A DNA stretch of 64,000 bases, from assembly GCF_009796805.1 (NCBI RefSeq), contig NZ_CP047029.1, positions 4,478,001 through 4,542,000 on the forward strand, read 5' to 3'. Below the pieces are notes generated by a model. It was not told the DNA's origin and did no database searches. It worked only from the letters and a program-made list of their open reading frames with translations. Positions 28,183-35,971 of this stretch are shown here, piece by piece; position 1 is the stretch's first letter; every line of letters starts with the position of its first letter. This DNA is from Algibacter sp. L1A34 (lineage in GTDB: Bacteria > Bacteroidota > Bacteroidia > Flavobacteriales > Flavobacteriaceae). Made by a program: the position numbers and the translations under genes.

Positions 28183-28590
28183 ATGAAAAAAATTGGGACA
28201 ATAATTTTACTGCTGATTTCAATTAACTCAATTGGACAAAACCTCGTTGAATGCGGAATTGATAATAATCCGAAACTTACTCAAACGGAATCTGAATTTC
28301 TGACTGAATATATGAATGACGAACAGCTGAAAAATTATGATTTAACCGACAAGAAAGTGATTTTTGTAACTGGAAATAGTGCTCAACAATTCGGAACGAA
28401 ATCGGAATATTTTGACCAAATAAAAGAGTCAAATAAAAACGAAAGTAAAATTGCAACTTGGATTGTTGAACTGAATGAAAATGAACGAAAAATATCTGGT
28501 GGATACGATGTTATAATCACATATTGGGTTAAAATTTTGACCAAAAAAAGAAAGAATAAAATTATAAACGAAATAAAAGCCAGCAGGTAA
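28183..28590 (+). CDS. Small secreted protein of unknown function
   Basis: The 135-residue product has a signal peptide (MKKIGTIILLLISINSIGQ). The mature part carries a CGIDNNPKLTQTESEFL segment and a basic C-terminal tail (KKRKNKIINEIKAS); I do not recognise the family. It is a singleton gene between two recurring intergenic modules, 30 bases after the IS, whose insertion has replaced its natural upstream region. Confidence 0.6.
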   Translation: MKKIGTIILLLISINSIGQNLVECGIDNNPKLTQTESEFLTEYMNDEQLKNYDLTDKKVIFVTGNSAQQFGTKSEYFDQIKESNKNESKIATWIVELNENERKISGGYDVIITYWVKILTKKRKNKIINEIKASR

Positions 28591-28652
28591 CACCGTATAA
28601 AAATAATTGCGGTTTAGCGCTTAATCAAAGGTCGTTACACATAACCGCTGCA
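28586..28652 (+). repeat. Cassette-type intergenic module
   Basis: The stretch contains GTAACACCGTATAAAAAT near its start, GGTTTAGCGCTTAATCAAAG in the middle and ACATAACCGCTG at its end (28639-28650). The middle matches 29530-29550 and the end matches 33783-33794. It separates two unrelated singleton genes. Confidence 0.55.
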
Positions 28653-28667
28653 GCCAATTTTAGAATA

Positions 28668-29495
28668 ATGCCAGATAAAAAAGCAAAACAAATTTTATTT
28701 AAATCATTTTGGAAAAATGGTTGGATTGACACTAAAGACAGACAATTATTAAAGGAGGATTTCGAATATGCTAAATCAAAAGGCTATATGTTTGAACCTT
28801 TAACAATTGACCATAATGAATGTTTGGAAAAAATCATCTCAATAAGAGATAAAATTAGCTTAGAGAACATATCTAAAGCCTTTCTTAGTAGTCTTTCTTC
28901 AAAAAGACTTGATCTACGCTCTTCTTTATCAAGTTACTTCTTATCTCATAAATTTAAGAAACACGACTACTCCCCTGTTGTATCAGGAACTTCTTATGAA
29001 AACGGACAACCTAAATATCATTCTTACACTTGTAAAATATGTAGGGATGTTCAGTATGGTGTTATAGGTGATAAAAACTATGTAGAACGAGACTTAAATG
29101 TACTGAATTTTGAGAGACTAAAATGGGGAGGAGTTAGACATGGTGAATTAATATATACATTGTTTGACTTACAACAGTTTGAAAAAGAAACAATTGAAGA
29201 ACCTCTAAAAGAAGATATAAATATCTTTAAAAACATACTAAATATTATTGAAACCTCAGAACCAAATGATTATCCAGGAAAGTTAGAAACAAGATTAAAA
29301 GATGTTATAAAGTCAAGTAAACCAGAAAGACAAGCACTCATTGAAATTTTAGCTTCAATTGGAATTCTAAAACCTAAAAGTTACGATAGACCCATAAAAG
29401 GAAAAAATGACTGGACATTTGTTGAATATTGGAGAGGTGAAGATAAATATGACCAACAAACAGTTGAAAAATATTTTGGAACATACTTGAAATAA
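28668..29495 (+). CDS. Cytoplasmic protein of unknown function with a CxxC motif
   Basis: The 275-residue protein has no signal peptide or membrane span. It starts MPDKKAKQILFKSFWKNGWI and has a possible metal-binding CKIC near residue 125; it then has a WGGVRHGELIYTLFDL segment and a helical C-terminal half ending in WTFVEYWRGEDKYDQQTVEK. I cannot name the family. Being a lone gene between two cassette-type modules marks it as accessory and probably horizontally moved. Confidence 0.65.
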   Translation: MPDKKAKQILFKSFWKNGWIDTKDRQLLKEDFEYAKSKGYMFEPLTIDHNECLEKIISIRDKISLENISKAFLSSLSSKRLDLRSSLSSYFLSHKFKKHDYSPVVSGTSYENGQPKYHSYTCKICRDVQYGVIGDKNYVERDLNVLNFERLKWGGVRHGELIYTLFDLQQFEKETIEEPLKEDINIFKNILNIIETSEPNDYPGKLETRLKDVIKSSKPERQALIEILASIGILKPKSYDRPIKGKNDWTFVEYWRGEDKYDQQTVEKYFGTYLK

Positions 29496-29504
29496 AAGTG
29501 ACCT

Positions 29505-29700
29505 ACAGTAATGATTATAATTAATACGGGTTTTGGTGCTTAATCGAAAGTTTAATGTATTTTTATAAAGTCCGCCAAAGCTTTTGATTTGGTATTTATA
29601 ATAGAAAAGATAAAAGCAAAATATTTATATTTAGCTAAGTAATAAACCGAAACGATAGTGCTTATCACCTGCCCTACGTTTCTTATACATGAACGTAAAA
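29505..29700 (+). repeat. Cassette-type intergenic module
   Basis: The core at 29526-29554 (ACGGGTTTTGGTGCTTAATC and onward) matches 18603-18631 at 25 of 29 positions. The stretch ends with CCTGCCCTACG, TTTCTTATACATGAACG, resembling the other modules, whose ends read TACATRAMCG. It lies between the CxxC-protein gene and a small lipoprotein gene. Confidence 0.55.
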
Positions 29701-29729
29701 AAAAGCACCAAATAAAACCCTTTTATAAA

Positions 29730-29981
29730 ATGAAAAAAAATATTTTATTATTAGCTATTTTAATAACAAGCATCTCTTTTATAAATTGCGAAAATGATCC
29801 CTGCGATGAAGGCTATACTCAACTCGATAATGGAGTTTGTGTGCCAGATTATATAACAGGAATAGAACAAAAAACCGAATTAGGCAACGTGTTTTTTCAT
29901 TCAGAACTAGGTGCTGTAACATACAAAAATGGCAGTTGGTTTGATGAAAATAATTCAGTTATCAAGAACATTAATAATTAA
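29730..29981 (+). CDS. Small lipoprotein of unknown function
   Basis: The open frame reaches back to 29658, but the ATG at 29730 starts a proper lipoprotein signal (MKKNILLLAILITSISFINC). The mature 64 residues include CDEGYTQLDNGVCVPDYI, a short EGF-like Cys pattern, and end GSWFDENNSVIKNINN. No function is known. The next gene begins 6 bases later, so they form a pair. Confidence 0.65.
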   Translation: MKKNILLLAILITSISFINCENDPCDEGYTQLDNGVCVPDYITGIEQKTELGNVFFHSELGAVTYKNGSWFDENNSVIKNINN

Positions 29982-29987
29982 AAAAAT

Positions 29988-30545
29988 ATAAAAAAAACGC
30001 TTACTCTTTTAGCCATTCTATCATTTCTATTTATCAATGCACAATCTAAGAAAGGCACTATTTATTTAAAAGACTCAACAGAATTAAAAGGTTTAGTTAA
30101 GGTCAAAATGTTGGGAGGTATTAAATATAAAGCAAATTTAAATTCAGATATTATTCATTATGAAAATAGCCAACTAAATGGTTATGATATAGAAAGAGAA
30201 GATAAGAGTGTAGAGCGATATAGATTTAAACTGGTGCAAGGAATTTCTCGTAAAATGAAAATAGTACAATTAGGAAAAATTAATCTATATAGTGTTTTTG
30301 TTACAAATTCAGGCTCTGCAATGGGAATGGGAATGGGTGCAGGAATGAGCTTCCCTACATCGTCTGGTTATGTTTATTTTTTAGAAAAAAATAATGTAAC
30401 AATTAGAACAGGAGCTTGGCTTAAAAAACGAAAATTTAATCTAATTGAAGATTGCCCTACCTTAATAGATAAAATAAAAAAGAAAGAATTTAAGAAAAAG
30501 CAGGTGGTTGATATTATCAATTATTATAATAAAGAATGTGTTTAA
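29988..30545 (+). CDS. Secreted protein with apparent ATA start codon
   Basis: The frame is open upstream of the first ATG (30108): it reads KKTLTLLAILSFLFINAQ, a perfect signal peptide, directly after an ATA at 29988-29990. The expected ATG has therefore become ATA, or AUA is used as a rare start. Starting at 30108 would drop the signal. The mature 165 residues contain KGTIYLKDSTELKGLVKVK, a beta-rich body and an unusual Met/Gly run (AMGMGMGAGMSF). Family unknown. It follows the small lipoprotein gene by 6 bases. Confidence 0.55.
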   Translation: MKKTLTLLAILSFLFINAQSKKGTIYLKDSTELKGLVKVKMLGGIKYKANLNSDIIHYENSQLNGYDIEREDKSVERYRFKLVQGISRKMKIVQLGKINLYSVFVTNSGSAMGMGMGAGMSFPTSSGYVYFLEKNNVTIRTGAWLKKRKFNLIEDCPTLIDKIKKKEFKKKQVVDIINYYNKECV

Positions 30546-30615
30546 AACATCGACTCGTTTTAGTTTACCAAATGCGTAACTAAATATATCCAGAACTATT
30601 CGTCACAACTCAAAA

Positions 30616-31129
30616 ATGACATTTAAAAGAGACCATCTTGAGAACAAAAAGACTTTTTATACTCTTCTTATATTTGTTGAAGTTGGTTTATATCTCTCAT
30701 TGTTTTACTTCAAAATTCATTGGATATTTATCTTATTAATATTTCCTTTTTTATTGATTGAAATTATATCAAACATAAGATGTTTAAATCGTTAAAAAAA
30801 CTTCATTAAAGCCATAGAATTTAAAGAAAAAGAATTAGTTTGTACTCATTTTAATGGTAAGAAAACTAAAATAAGTTACAACAATCTTGTCTATTTCTTT
30901 TAGAGAAATTAAATTTGAAAAAGCCAAGTCGGAAATTGAAATAAAAGAAAAAAAACGAATTAAAAATAAATTAATTGGTCGACTTAATATAAAAGATTGG
31001 CAAACCATTTTTGAAATAAAAAACGCATTAGCCGAAAAGAAAATGAAACGAATAGAGTTTCAACCAGAAGGATTCTGGAGCAAGTACGGTTGGTGTTTAT
31101 CAGAAATTACATTAATTGAAATGCAGTAG
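30616..31129 (+). pseudogene. Degraded gene for a small two-span membrane protein
   Basis: One frame from ATG 30616 reads MTFKRDHLENKKTFYTLLIF with two hydrophobic spans, meets TAA at 30793, and continues (KNFIKAIEFKEKELVCTHFN) to TAG at 30901. The text then resumes one frame over as SFREIKFEKAKSEIEIKEKK and ends at 31129. Joining the parts gives one protein of about 170 residues: two N-terminal spans and a soluble PH-like domain with a final ITLIEMQ. One nonsense change and one frameshift are needed. It recalls the small membrane/PH-like proteins at 39467 but is not an obvious copy. Confidence 0.6.
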
Positions 31130-31207
31130 ATATAAGTAAATTTCAATAATTTAACAGGGAATACATAAACACGGTAAATGAGTTCTAAATAAAACCAGAC
31201 ATAAAAA

Positions 31208-32800
31208 ATGAAAAAGTTATTAGTATGCTCATGCTTCTTTTTATTTATACTGTGCAATTCTTTTGGCCAAAACGGTATCCAAGCTTATAAATGGGAAACG
31301 GTAGATTTATCGTTTAAAGTAAAAGGAAACATTGAGAAGCCTTTTCAGGTGGAAATATCTTGTAAGTTTAAAGCACCCAACGGTTCTCAAATTACCGTGC
31401 CTGGTTTTTACAATGGTAACAATGAATGGCTTGTACGCTTTAATCCAAATATAGCAGGTACTTGGACTTCTGTAAGCTCTGCTTCACTTAAAAAAATAAA
31501 CGGTATTACCCATATTATTGAAGTCGCGCCTGCAAAAAAAGGAATTCGCGGTGGTATAACAATAAGCGACAAGGATGCTCAGAAACTTATTTACGAAGAT
31601 GGCACACCATATAATCTGGTTGCTAACGAGGTAGATTGGTTGTTTGCTCTAGATTATGGCAACCCAGATTTAACAAAAACAAAAAAGTTAATTGAGGCCA
31701 TTTCTGCTAATGGTTTTAATCAAATTATTATGAATGTTTACGCTTACGATTTGGATTGGAACCAAAGTAAAAACATAGATCCTAAGTGGAATTTTGGGTC
31801 AAAAAAAGATATATTCCCGTTTTTAGGAGATAATAATAATCCAGATTATTCAGCCTTAAATGTTGAATTCTTTAAGCATTACGATCGCGTTATTAATTTA
31901 CTTGAAGAACATGGCATTGTTGCTCACATTATGATTTACGTTTGGAACAAAATGGTGAACTGGCCAAAAGCAAATTCGGAGGCCGATAATATGTATTTTG
32001 ATTATGTGGTAAAAAGATACCAAGCCAAAAGCAACGTAATTTGGGATATTTCGAAAGAAGCGCTACGTTATGGATATGACGATCCGAACTATATTACCGA
32101 GCGCATAGACAGGCTAAAAAACCTAGATATGTATAACCGATTGGTAACGGTACACGATTTTGATTATTGCGAAGCCAAACCTGATAAAGTCGATATTATC
32201 TCTGCCCAGTTTTGGCATTCTGACATCTACAGTAAAATGCTTAAACTGAAAGAAGAATACCCGAACAAACCCATTATTAATCTAGAAAATGGCGCTTATG
32301 AAAAATGCCAGTATGATATTTTTCTGGATAGTAATTATGATGATCCAGTCTCGGGTATAGAAAGAAATTACAAATGTGCTTTTGCCGGCACTTACACCAG
32401 CTACTACTGGCAAGGTATGGCGTGGAATATAGTAATTTACGATCCTTTTACTGAAGATGTAACGGTTCAACCCAAATTTGAATACTATAAATACTTTCAT
32501 GAGTTTCTAAACAATATTAACTTTGATAAACTCCAACCAACTGATCGCCATAGTTCTAGCGGTTATTGTTTGACAAATAATGAAGACGGAGAATACGTAT
32601 ATTACATGCCTAAAGCTAATAGTGCGCTAGCTGTAAAAGGTTTACCTAAAGCTGAAAAACTACAAATACAATGGTTTAATCCGCTTACCGGATTATATAC
32701 TGAGCCTTACGAAGTAAACTATAAAAGTTGGTTAGTATTGAATCCCGAATTTGAAGGCATTGACAATGTTATTATTGTGAAATTAATTAATAGAATTTAA
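31208..32800 (+). CDS. DUF5060-containing secreted glycoside hydrolase (TIM barrel)
   Basis: A signal peptide (MKKLLVCSCFFLFILCNSFG) is followed by an Ig-like DUF5060 domain (about 25-105; YKWETVDLSFKV, EISCKFKAPNGS, PGFYNG) and a (beta/alpha)8 barrel resembling DUF4038-type glycosidases. Likely catalytic acids are the Glu of VIWDISKEA (acid/base position) and of PIINLENGAYE (nucleophile position). A beta-rich C-terminal domain ends the protein. Such enzymes degrade plant or algal polysaccharide side chains; the substrate cannot be told. The DUF1080 hydrolase gene follows after 9 bases, forming a two-gene carbohydrate operon without visible SusCD genes. Confidence 0.85.
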   Translation: MKKLLVCSCFFLFILCNSFGQNGIQAYKWETVDLSFKVKGNIEKPFQVEISCKFKAPNGSQITVPGFYNGNNEWLVRFNPNIAGTWTSVSSASLKKINGITHIIEVAPAKKGIRGGITISDKDAQKLIYEDGTPYNLVANEVDWLFALDYGNPDLTKTKKLIEAISANGFNQIIMNVYAYDLDWNQSKNIDPKWNFGSKKDIFPFLGDNNNPDYSALNVEFFKHYDRVINLLEEHGIVAHIMIYVWNKMVNWPKANSEADNMYFDYVVKRYQAKSNVIWDISKEALRYGYDDPNYITERIDRLKNLDMYNRLVTVHDFDYCEAKPDKVDIISAQFWHSDIYSKMLKLKEEYPNKPIINLENGAYEKCQYDIFLDSNYDDPVSGIERNYKCAFAGTYTSYYWQGMAWNIVIYDPFTEDVTVQPKFEYYKYFHEFLNNINFDKLQPTDRHSSSGYCLTNNEDGEYVYYMPKANSALAVKGLPKAEKLQIQWFNPLTGLYTEPYEVNYKSWLVLNPEFEGIDNVIIVKLINRI

Positions 32801-32809
32801 ATTATAAAT

Positions 32810-33712
32810 ATGAAATCTAATTTGAAATTAAGAATCTTCCCAATAGCAGTTATTCTACTTTGCCTCTCGCTGAATTCCTGCAATTCGAAAAAATCTACAA
32901 ACCAAGACTGGGAACCCCTACTAGATATGGAATTAAGCCAATGGGACGAGTTTGTTGGCGCACCTCACTACAGCGTAGCTATTGAAGGTTACGAAAAAGG
33001 TAATGGCATGGAAGAAGGAACACCTCTTGGGTTAAACAACGATCCCTTAAACGTTTTTTCGGCTATTGAAATGGATGGAGAACCTGTGTTGAAAATTTCA
33101 GGAGAAATCTATGGCGCAGTAACCACAAAAAAAGAATACGAAAACTACCATTTAAGCCTTATGTTTAAGTGGGGCGATAAAAAATATGCGCCTCGTTTAG
33201 ATAAACCCATGGATAGCGGGATTTTGTATCATGCTATCGGTGAGCAAGGTGCTTTTTGGAACTGTTGGATGCAGTCTCAAGAATTTCAGATTCAAGAAGA
33301 AGATTGCGGAGATTACTACACTATTGCTGGTACAGGTGCCGACATAAAAGCTATAAAGAAAGAAAATCCAGATTCGGCTTGGGATATTTTCACCTACAAT
33401 CCAGACAGTACTTACAAACAATTTAAAACCGGAGAAGACGGCCGATGTAGAAAAAACGTCAACTATGGGAAATTGGAAGGATGGAATCAGATTGATTTGG
33501 TTTGTATAGGGGATAAAGCCTACCATATTGTTAATAGAAAAATAGCTCTTGTGGTAGAAAAATCTGTTACTTATGGTAAAAACGACATCGCCAAGTCTTT
33601 AACCAAAGGTAAAATCCAACTTCAAAGTGAAGGTGCAGAAGTGTACTATAAGGATGTTAAAATTAGACCTATTAGTGAGCTGCCAGCTGAATTTTCTAGT
33701 CAATTAAACTAA
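32810..33712 (+). CDS. DUF1080 (3-keto-disaccharide hydrolase-type) lipoprotein
   Basis: The 300-residue product has a lipoprotein signal (lipobox LSLNSC, Cys about residue 24). The rest is one concanavalin-like DUF1080/3-keto-disaccharide hydrolase fold: PLLDMELSQWDEFVG, LKISGEIYGAVTTKKEYENY, KPMDSGILYH, WMQSQEFQIQE and a final KIQLQSEGAEVYYKDVKIRP. Family members bind or cleave oxidised sugars at the envelope. It sits 9 bases after the DUF5060 glycosidase gene and probably acts on its products. Confidence 0.88.
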   Translation: MKSNLKLRIFPIAVILLCLSLNSCNSKKSTNQDWEPLLDMELSQWDEFVGAPHYSVAIEGYEKGNGMEEGTPLGLNNDPLNVFSAIEMDGEPVLKISGEIYGAVTTKKEYENYHLSLMFKWGDKKYAPRLDKPMDSGILYHAIGEQGAFWNCWMQSQEFQIQEEDCGDYYTIAGTGADIKAIKKENPDSAWDIFTYNPDSTYKQFKTGEDGRCRKNVNYGKLEGWNQIDLVCIGDKAYHIVNRKIALVVEKSVTYGKNDIAKSLTKGKIQLQSEGAEVYYKDVKIRPISELPAEFSSQLN

Positions 33713-33714
33713 CG

Positions 33715-33800
33715 TTTATGCTTATGCCGTATAAAATTAATTGCTTATTTTAGACGTTGCAAAAAACCGCAGTATTCTTAATACATAACCGCTGTGTGTG
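33715..33800 (+). repeat. Cassette-type intergenic module
   Basis: The stretch contains GCCGTATAAAATTAATTGC, then TTTTAGACGTTGCAAAA, and ends TACATAACCGCTG (33782-33794), matching the ends of the module at 28586-28652. It separates the carbohydrate pair from a singleton lipoprotein gene. Confidence 0.5.
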
Positions 33801-33831
33801 AGCCAAAATAAACGCCCAAAATTCAAAATAA

Positions 33832-34593
33832 ATGGAAAAAATTAAAGCAACTTTATTAATTATCTCATTATTTATTCTAACAAGCTGTGAAATTGTTCAA
33901 GAAACAAAATTTGAATCTGATGGAAGTGGAAAATATAGCTTAGGATTTGACTTATCTGAAATGATGAAAATGGGACAAGACACTAAAGAAGGAACTAATG
34001 AACAGTTAGACACTTTAATTGTTTTTTCTGAATTTTTAGAAATAAAAAAAGACAGTATTTCAAAACTAAGTAAAGAAAAACAAGATAAAATAAAGCAATT
34101 AGAAAATTTTAGCTTGTATATAAAAACAGATTCAATATCTAATAAATTTGAAATGAAAATTAATTATGATTTTGACAACTTATCAGAATTAAAATTATTC
34201 GGAGAAAAATTAAAAGAACAGGATATTAAAGAATTAGAGTTGTTATCTAGCAAAACAAAAGACATGAAAAATGGCGAAGATAATGGCATACCTGATTTTA
34301 ATAAATCTTACAATACCGTTTTCAATAAAGAACTATTTTCTACAAAAATAAGTCCCGAAGGATTGGTAGAAGCAGAAAAAAATAAAGATACAACGATGAC
34401 TAAAGATAATCCTATGGCAGATATGATTAGATTTAAAACAAAATATTTTTTTCCATATAAAATCAAAAAAGTGAATAATAAAAATGTTAGAGTTTTACCC
34501 GATTTTAAAGGTATTGAAATTACTGGAAATTTATTTGAAATAAATAACGATCCAAAATATTTTGATGTAGATATAGAATTTGAACAAGAGTAA
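33832..34593 (+). CDS. Lipoprotein of unknown function
   Basis: The 253-residue product starts with a lipoprotein signal (MEKIKATLLIISLFILTSC). The mature part begins VQETKFESDGSGKYSLGFDL and is rich in Lys, Asp and Glu with long helical stretches; a repeated 'KQDKIKQLENFS' style suggests coiled coil at about 75-105. It recalls LppM-like envelope lipoproteins that begin with an 'E...f..dGsG' strand, but I am not certain. It is immediately followed by a truncated IS3-type transposase. Confidence 0.65.
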   Translation: MEKIKATLLIISLFILTSCEIVQETKFESDGSGKYSLGFDLSEMMKMGQDTKEGTNEQLDTLIVFSEFLEIKKDSISKLSKEKQDKIKQLENFSLYIKTDSISNKFEMKINYDFDNLSELKLFGEKLKEQDIKELELLSSKTKDMKNGEDNGIPDFNKSYNTVFNKELFSTKISPEGLVEAEKNKDTTMTKDNPMADMIRFKTKYFFPYKIKKVNNKNVRVLPDFKGIEITGNLFEINNDPKYFDVDIEFEQE

Positions 34594-34596
34594 AAA

Positions 34597-34974
34597 GAAG
34601 AAATAGGAACTCCTAAATATGTGAGGTGTGATAATGGCCCAGAGTTTATCTTTAACACATTTATGAACTGGTGTAAAAAGAATTTTATTAAAATTAAGTA
34701 TACACAACCTAGTAAACCTATGCAGAACGGATATATAAAAAGATTTAATCATTTCTTTAGAGAAGATATATTAGATGCCTATTAATTTTATGACATTTAC
34801 CTGCTCCAAAAAATTAGCGATAACTGGAGAGAGGTCTATAATTTTAATCATCCACATAAGTATTTAGGGAACATATCTACTAAAGAATATAAGTCCAGAT
34901 TTGATGAAGAATTTAAATTCTTCATCAAATCTGGACTTAATAATAATTATTTATCGAATTTTAAGATGTCCTAA
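34597..34974 (+). mobile_element. IS3-family transposase (OrfB) 3' fragment, inactive
   Basis: One frame reads PKYVRCDNGPEFIFNTFMNW, QPSKPMQNGYIKRFNHFF, REDILDAY-stop-FYDIYL and FNHPHKYLGNISTKEY, the C-terminal rve core of IS3-type OrfB. The normal catalytic Glu, 36 residues after the Asp of CDNGPEF, is Lys here (GYIKRFN instead of YIERFN), and a TAA at 34783 interrupts the frame, so it cannot be active. The 5' half, including the first Asp and orfA, is absent. TGTCCTAAAAAAGGGAAGCTTAC at 34967-34989 looks like the right inverted repeat of the original element. Confidence 0.85.
34890..34939. repeat. Perfect 50-bp palindrome inside the IS3 relic
   Basis: Arms of 25 bases (TAAGTCCAGATTTGATGAAG... 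and its exact complement) meet with no spacer at 34914/34915. It lies near the end of the transposase frame and would form a very stable hairpin or cruciform. It may serve as a bidirectional terminator or be an inverted-duplication scar. Confidence 0.85.
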
Positions 34975-35067
34975 AAAAGGGAAGCTTACAATATTTGTTA
35001 AAAGTGAACACTTTAATTACAAATATTATTTTTAATTTTTCAACTAAAAATAACGTTCTTCAATCAA

Positions 35068-35892
35068 TTATTTTTTTGAAATTCCAATGACATTTGGTAT
35101 TGGCCAAAACTGATTGTTGTTATCGTTTTCATTGAAGCCCGTTTCATAACTTCCCATCTTTTCAATGGCTGTTTTGTTATGACTAAGGTAAAAAGAAGCT
35201 TCTGGTCCACCTTCTAAATACATTAAATTATGTAGGTTTAATGAAGATTTTGCTAGTATATTAATAAAATCGTGCACCGAATATGGCGATCTAGAAAAAA
35301 TAAAAAGAACATTATCTTCCTTATCCTTGCCAATAACCACCATACTCCATTTTTTACTTTGCTGACTCCATCTATTTTTTTGGTTACAATCCATCATTCT
35401 AATAGATTGTGAGAATGAATTGTACTGTGTTTTTAAAACGTCCCAATCTTGACAGGTTAAATCTATAATTTGAAATTCTGGAACACTATCCGTTTTTCTA
35501 TTAAAAGCAGCAATGGTGTTATCACTATTTAAACTTCCATTATTAACAACATTAAAATTTTTCATGAAACCAACATTTGTTAAATGGTCTGCTCTGTACA
35601 TGCCTGCATTTATTACTGCAATTTGATTTTCTTGCTTAGACCAATCTTTGGCTGTTTTAGAGCTACCTCCTTTTTCTTTGGCACTCAATAAATTGAAATC
35701 GTATAATTTAGAAGAAATTTTTAAAATATCAATTTTACTATCGCTATGACTTGACTTTATTGGCGCATTGTATGTTGTATAATACAGACCTTCATCGATT
35801 TCTTCCCAAATTATTTTATCTTCTATAAATTTACCCGACAAAAGCAGACCCCCTATTATTACAGCTAGAACTAAGTATAAAACATTTTTCAT
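35068..35892 (-). CDS. Phosphodiester glycosidase (NAGPA/DUF2233) family protein
   Basis: The 274-residue protein has one N-terminal membrane span (about 4-22) and a NAGPA-type domain: QIAVINAGMYRADHLTNVGFMKNF, FSQSIRMMDCNQKN and MYLEGGPEASFYLSH, followed by GFNENDNNNQFWPIPNVIG. The family hydrolyses GlcNAc-1-phosphodiesters and includes cell-envelope glycan enzymes. The Asn-Ala-Gly-Met and Glu-Gly-Gly-Pro motifs are the conserved core. It stands alone, leftward, before the MORN-protein gene of the next region, and lacks the LytTR-like site seen there. Confidence 0.88.
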   Translation of the reverse strand: MKNVLYLVLAVIIGGLLLSGKFIEDKIIWEEIDEGLYYTTYNAPIKSSHSDSKIDILKISSKLYDFNLLSAKEKGGSSKTAKDWSKQENQIAVINAGMYRADHLTNVGFMKNFNVVNNGSLNSDNTIAAFNRKTDSVPEFQIIDLTCQDWDVLKTQYNSFSQSIRMMDCNQKNRWSQQSKKWSMVVIGKDKEDNVLFIFSRSPYSVHDFINILAKSSLNLHNLMYLEGGPEASFYLSHNKTAIEKMGSYETGFNENDNNNQFWPIPNVIGISKK

Positions 35893-35971
35893 CTTATTAA
35901 TTATTTCTTATATAATTCAACTTTATGATTAACTATTTTCAATGTGCTTTTACTAAAGGTATAAAGTTTGA

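Noticed and set aside
26366-33800. Integron attC sites at the recurring intergenic modules
   Set aside because: GTAAC/GTTAC and GCGGTT/AACCGC inverted pairs are present at 28585-28650, but they interleave rather than nest, GTTACAC does not fit the GTTRRRY end, and no integrase is seen. I kept only the neutral name cassette-like module.
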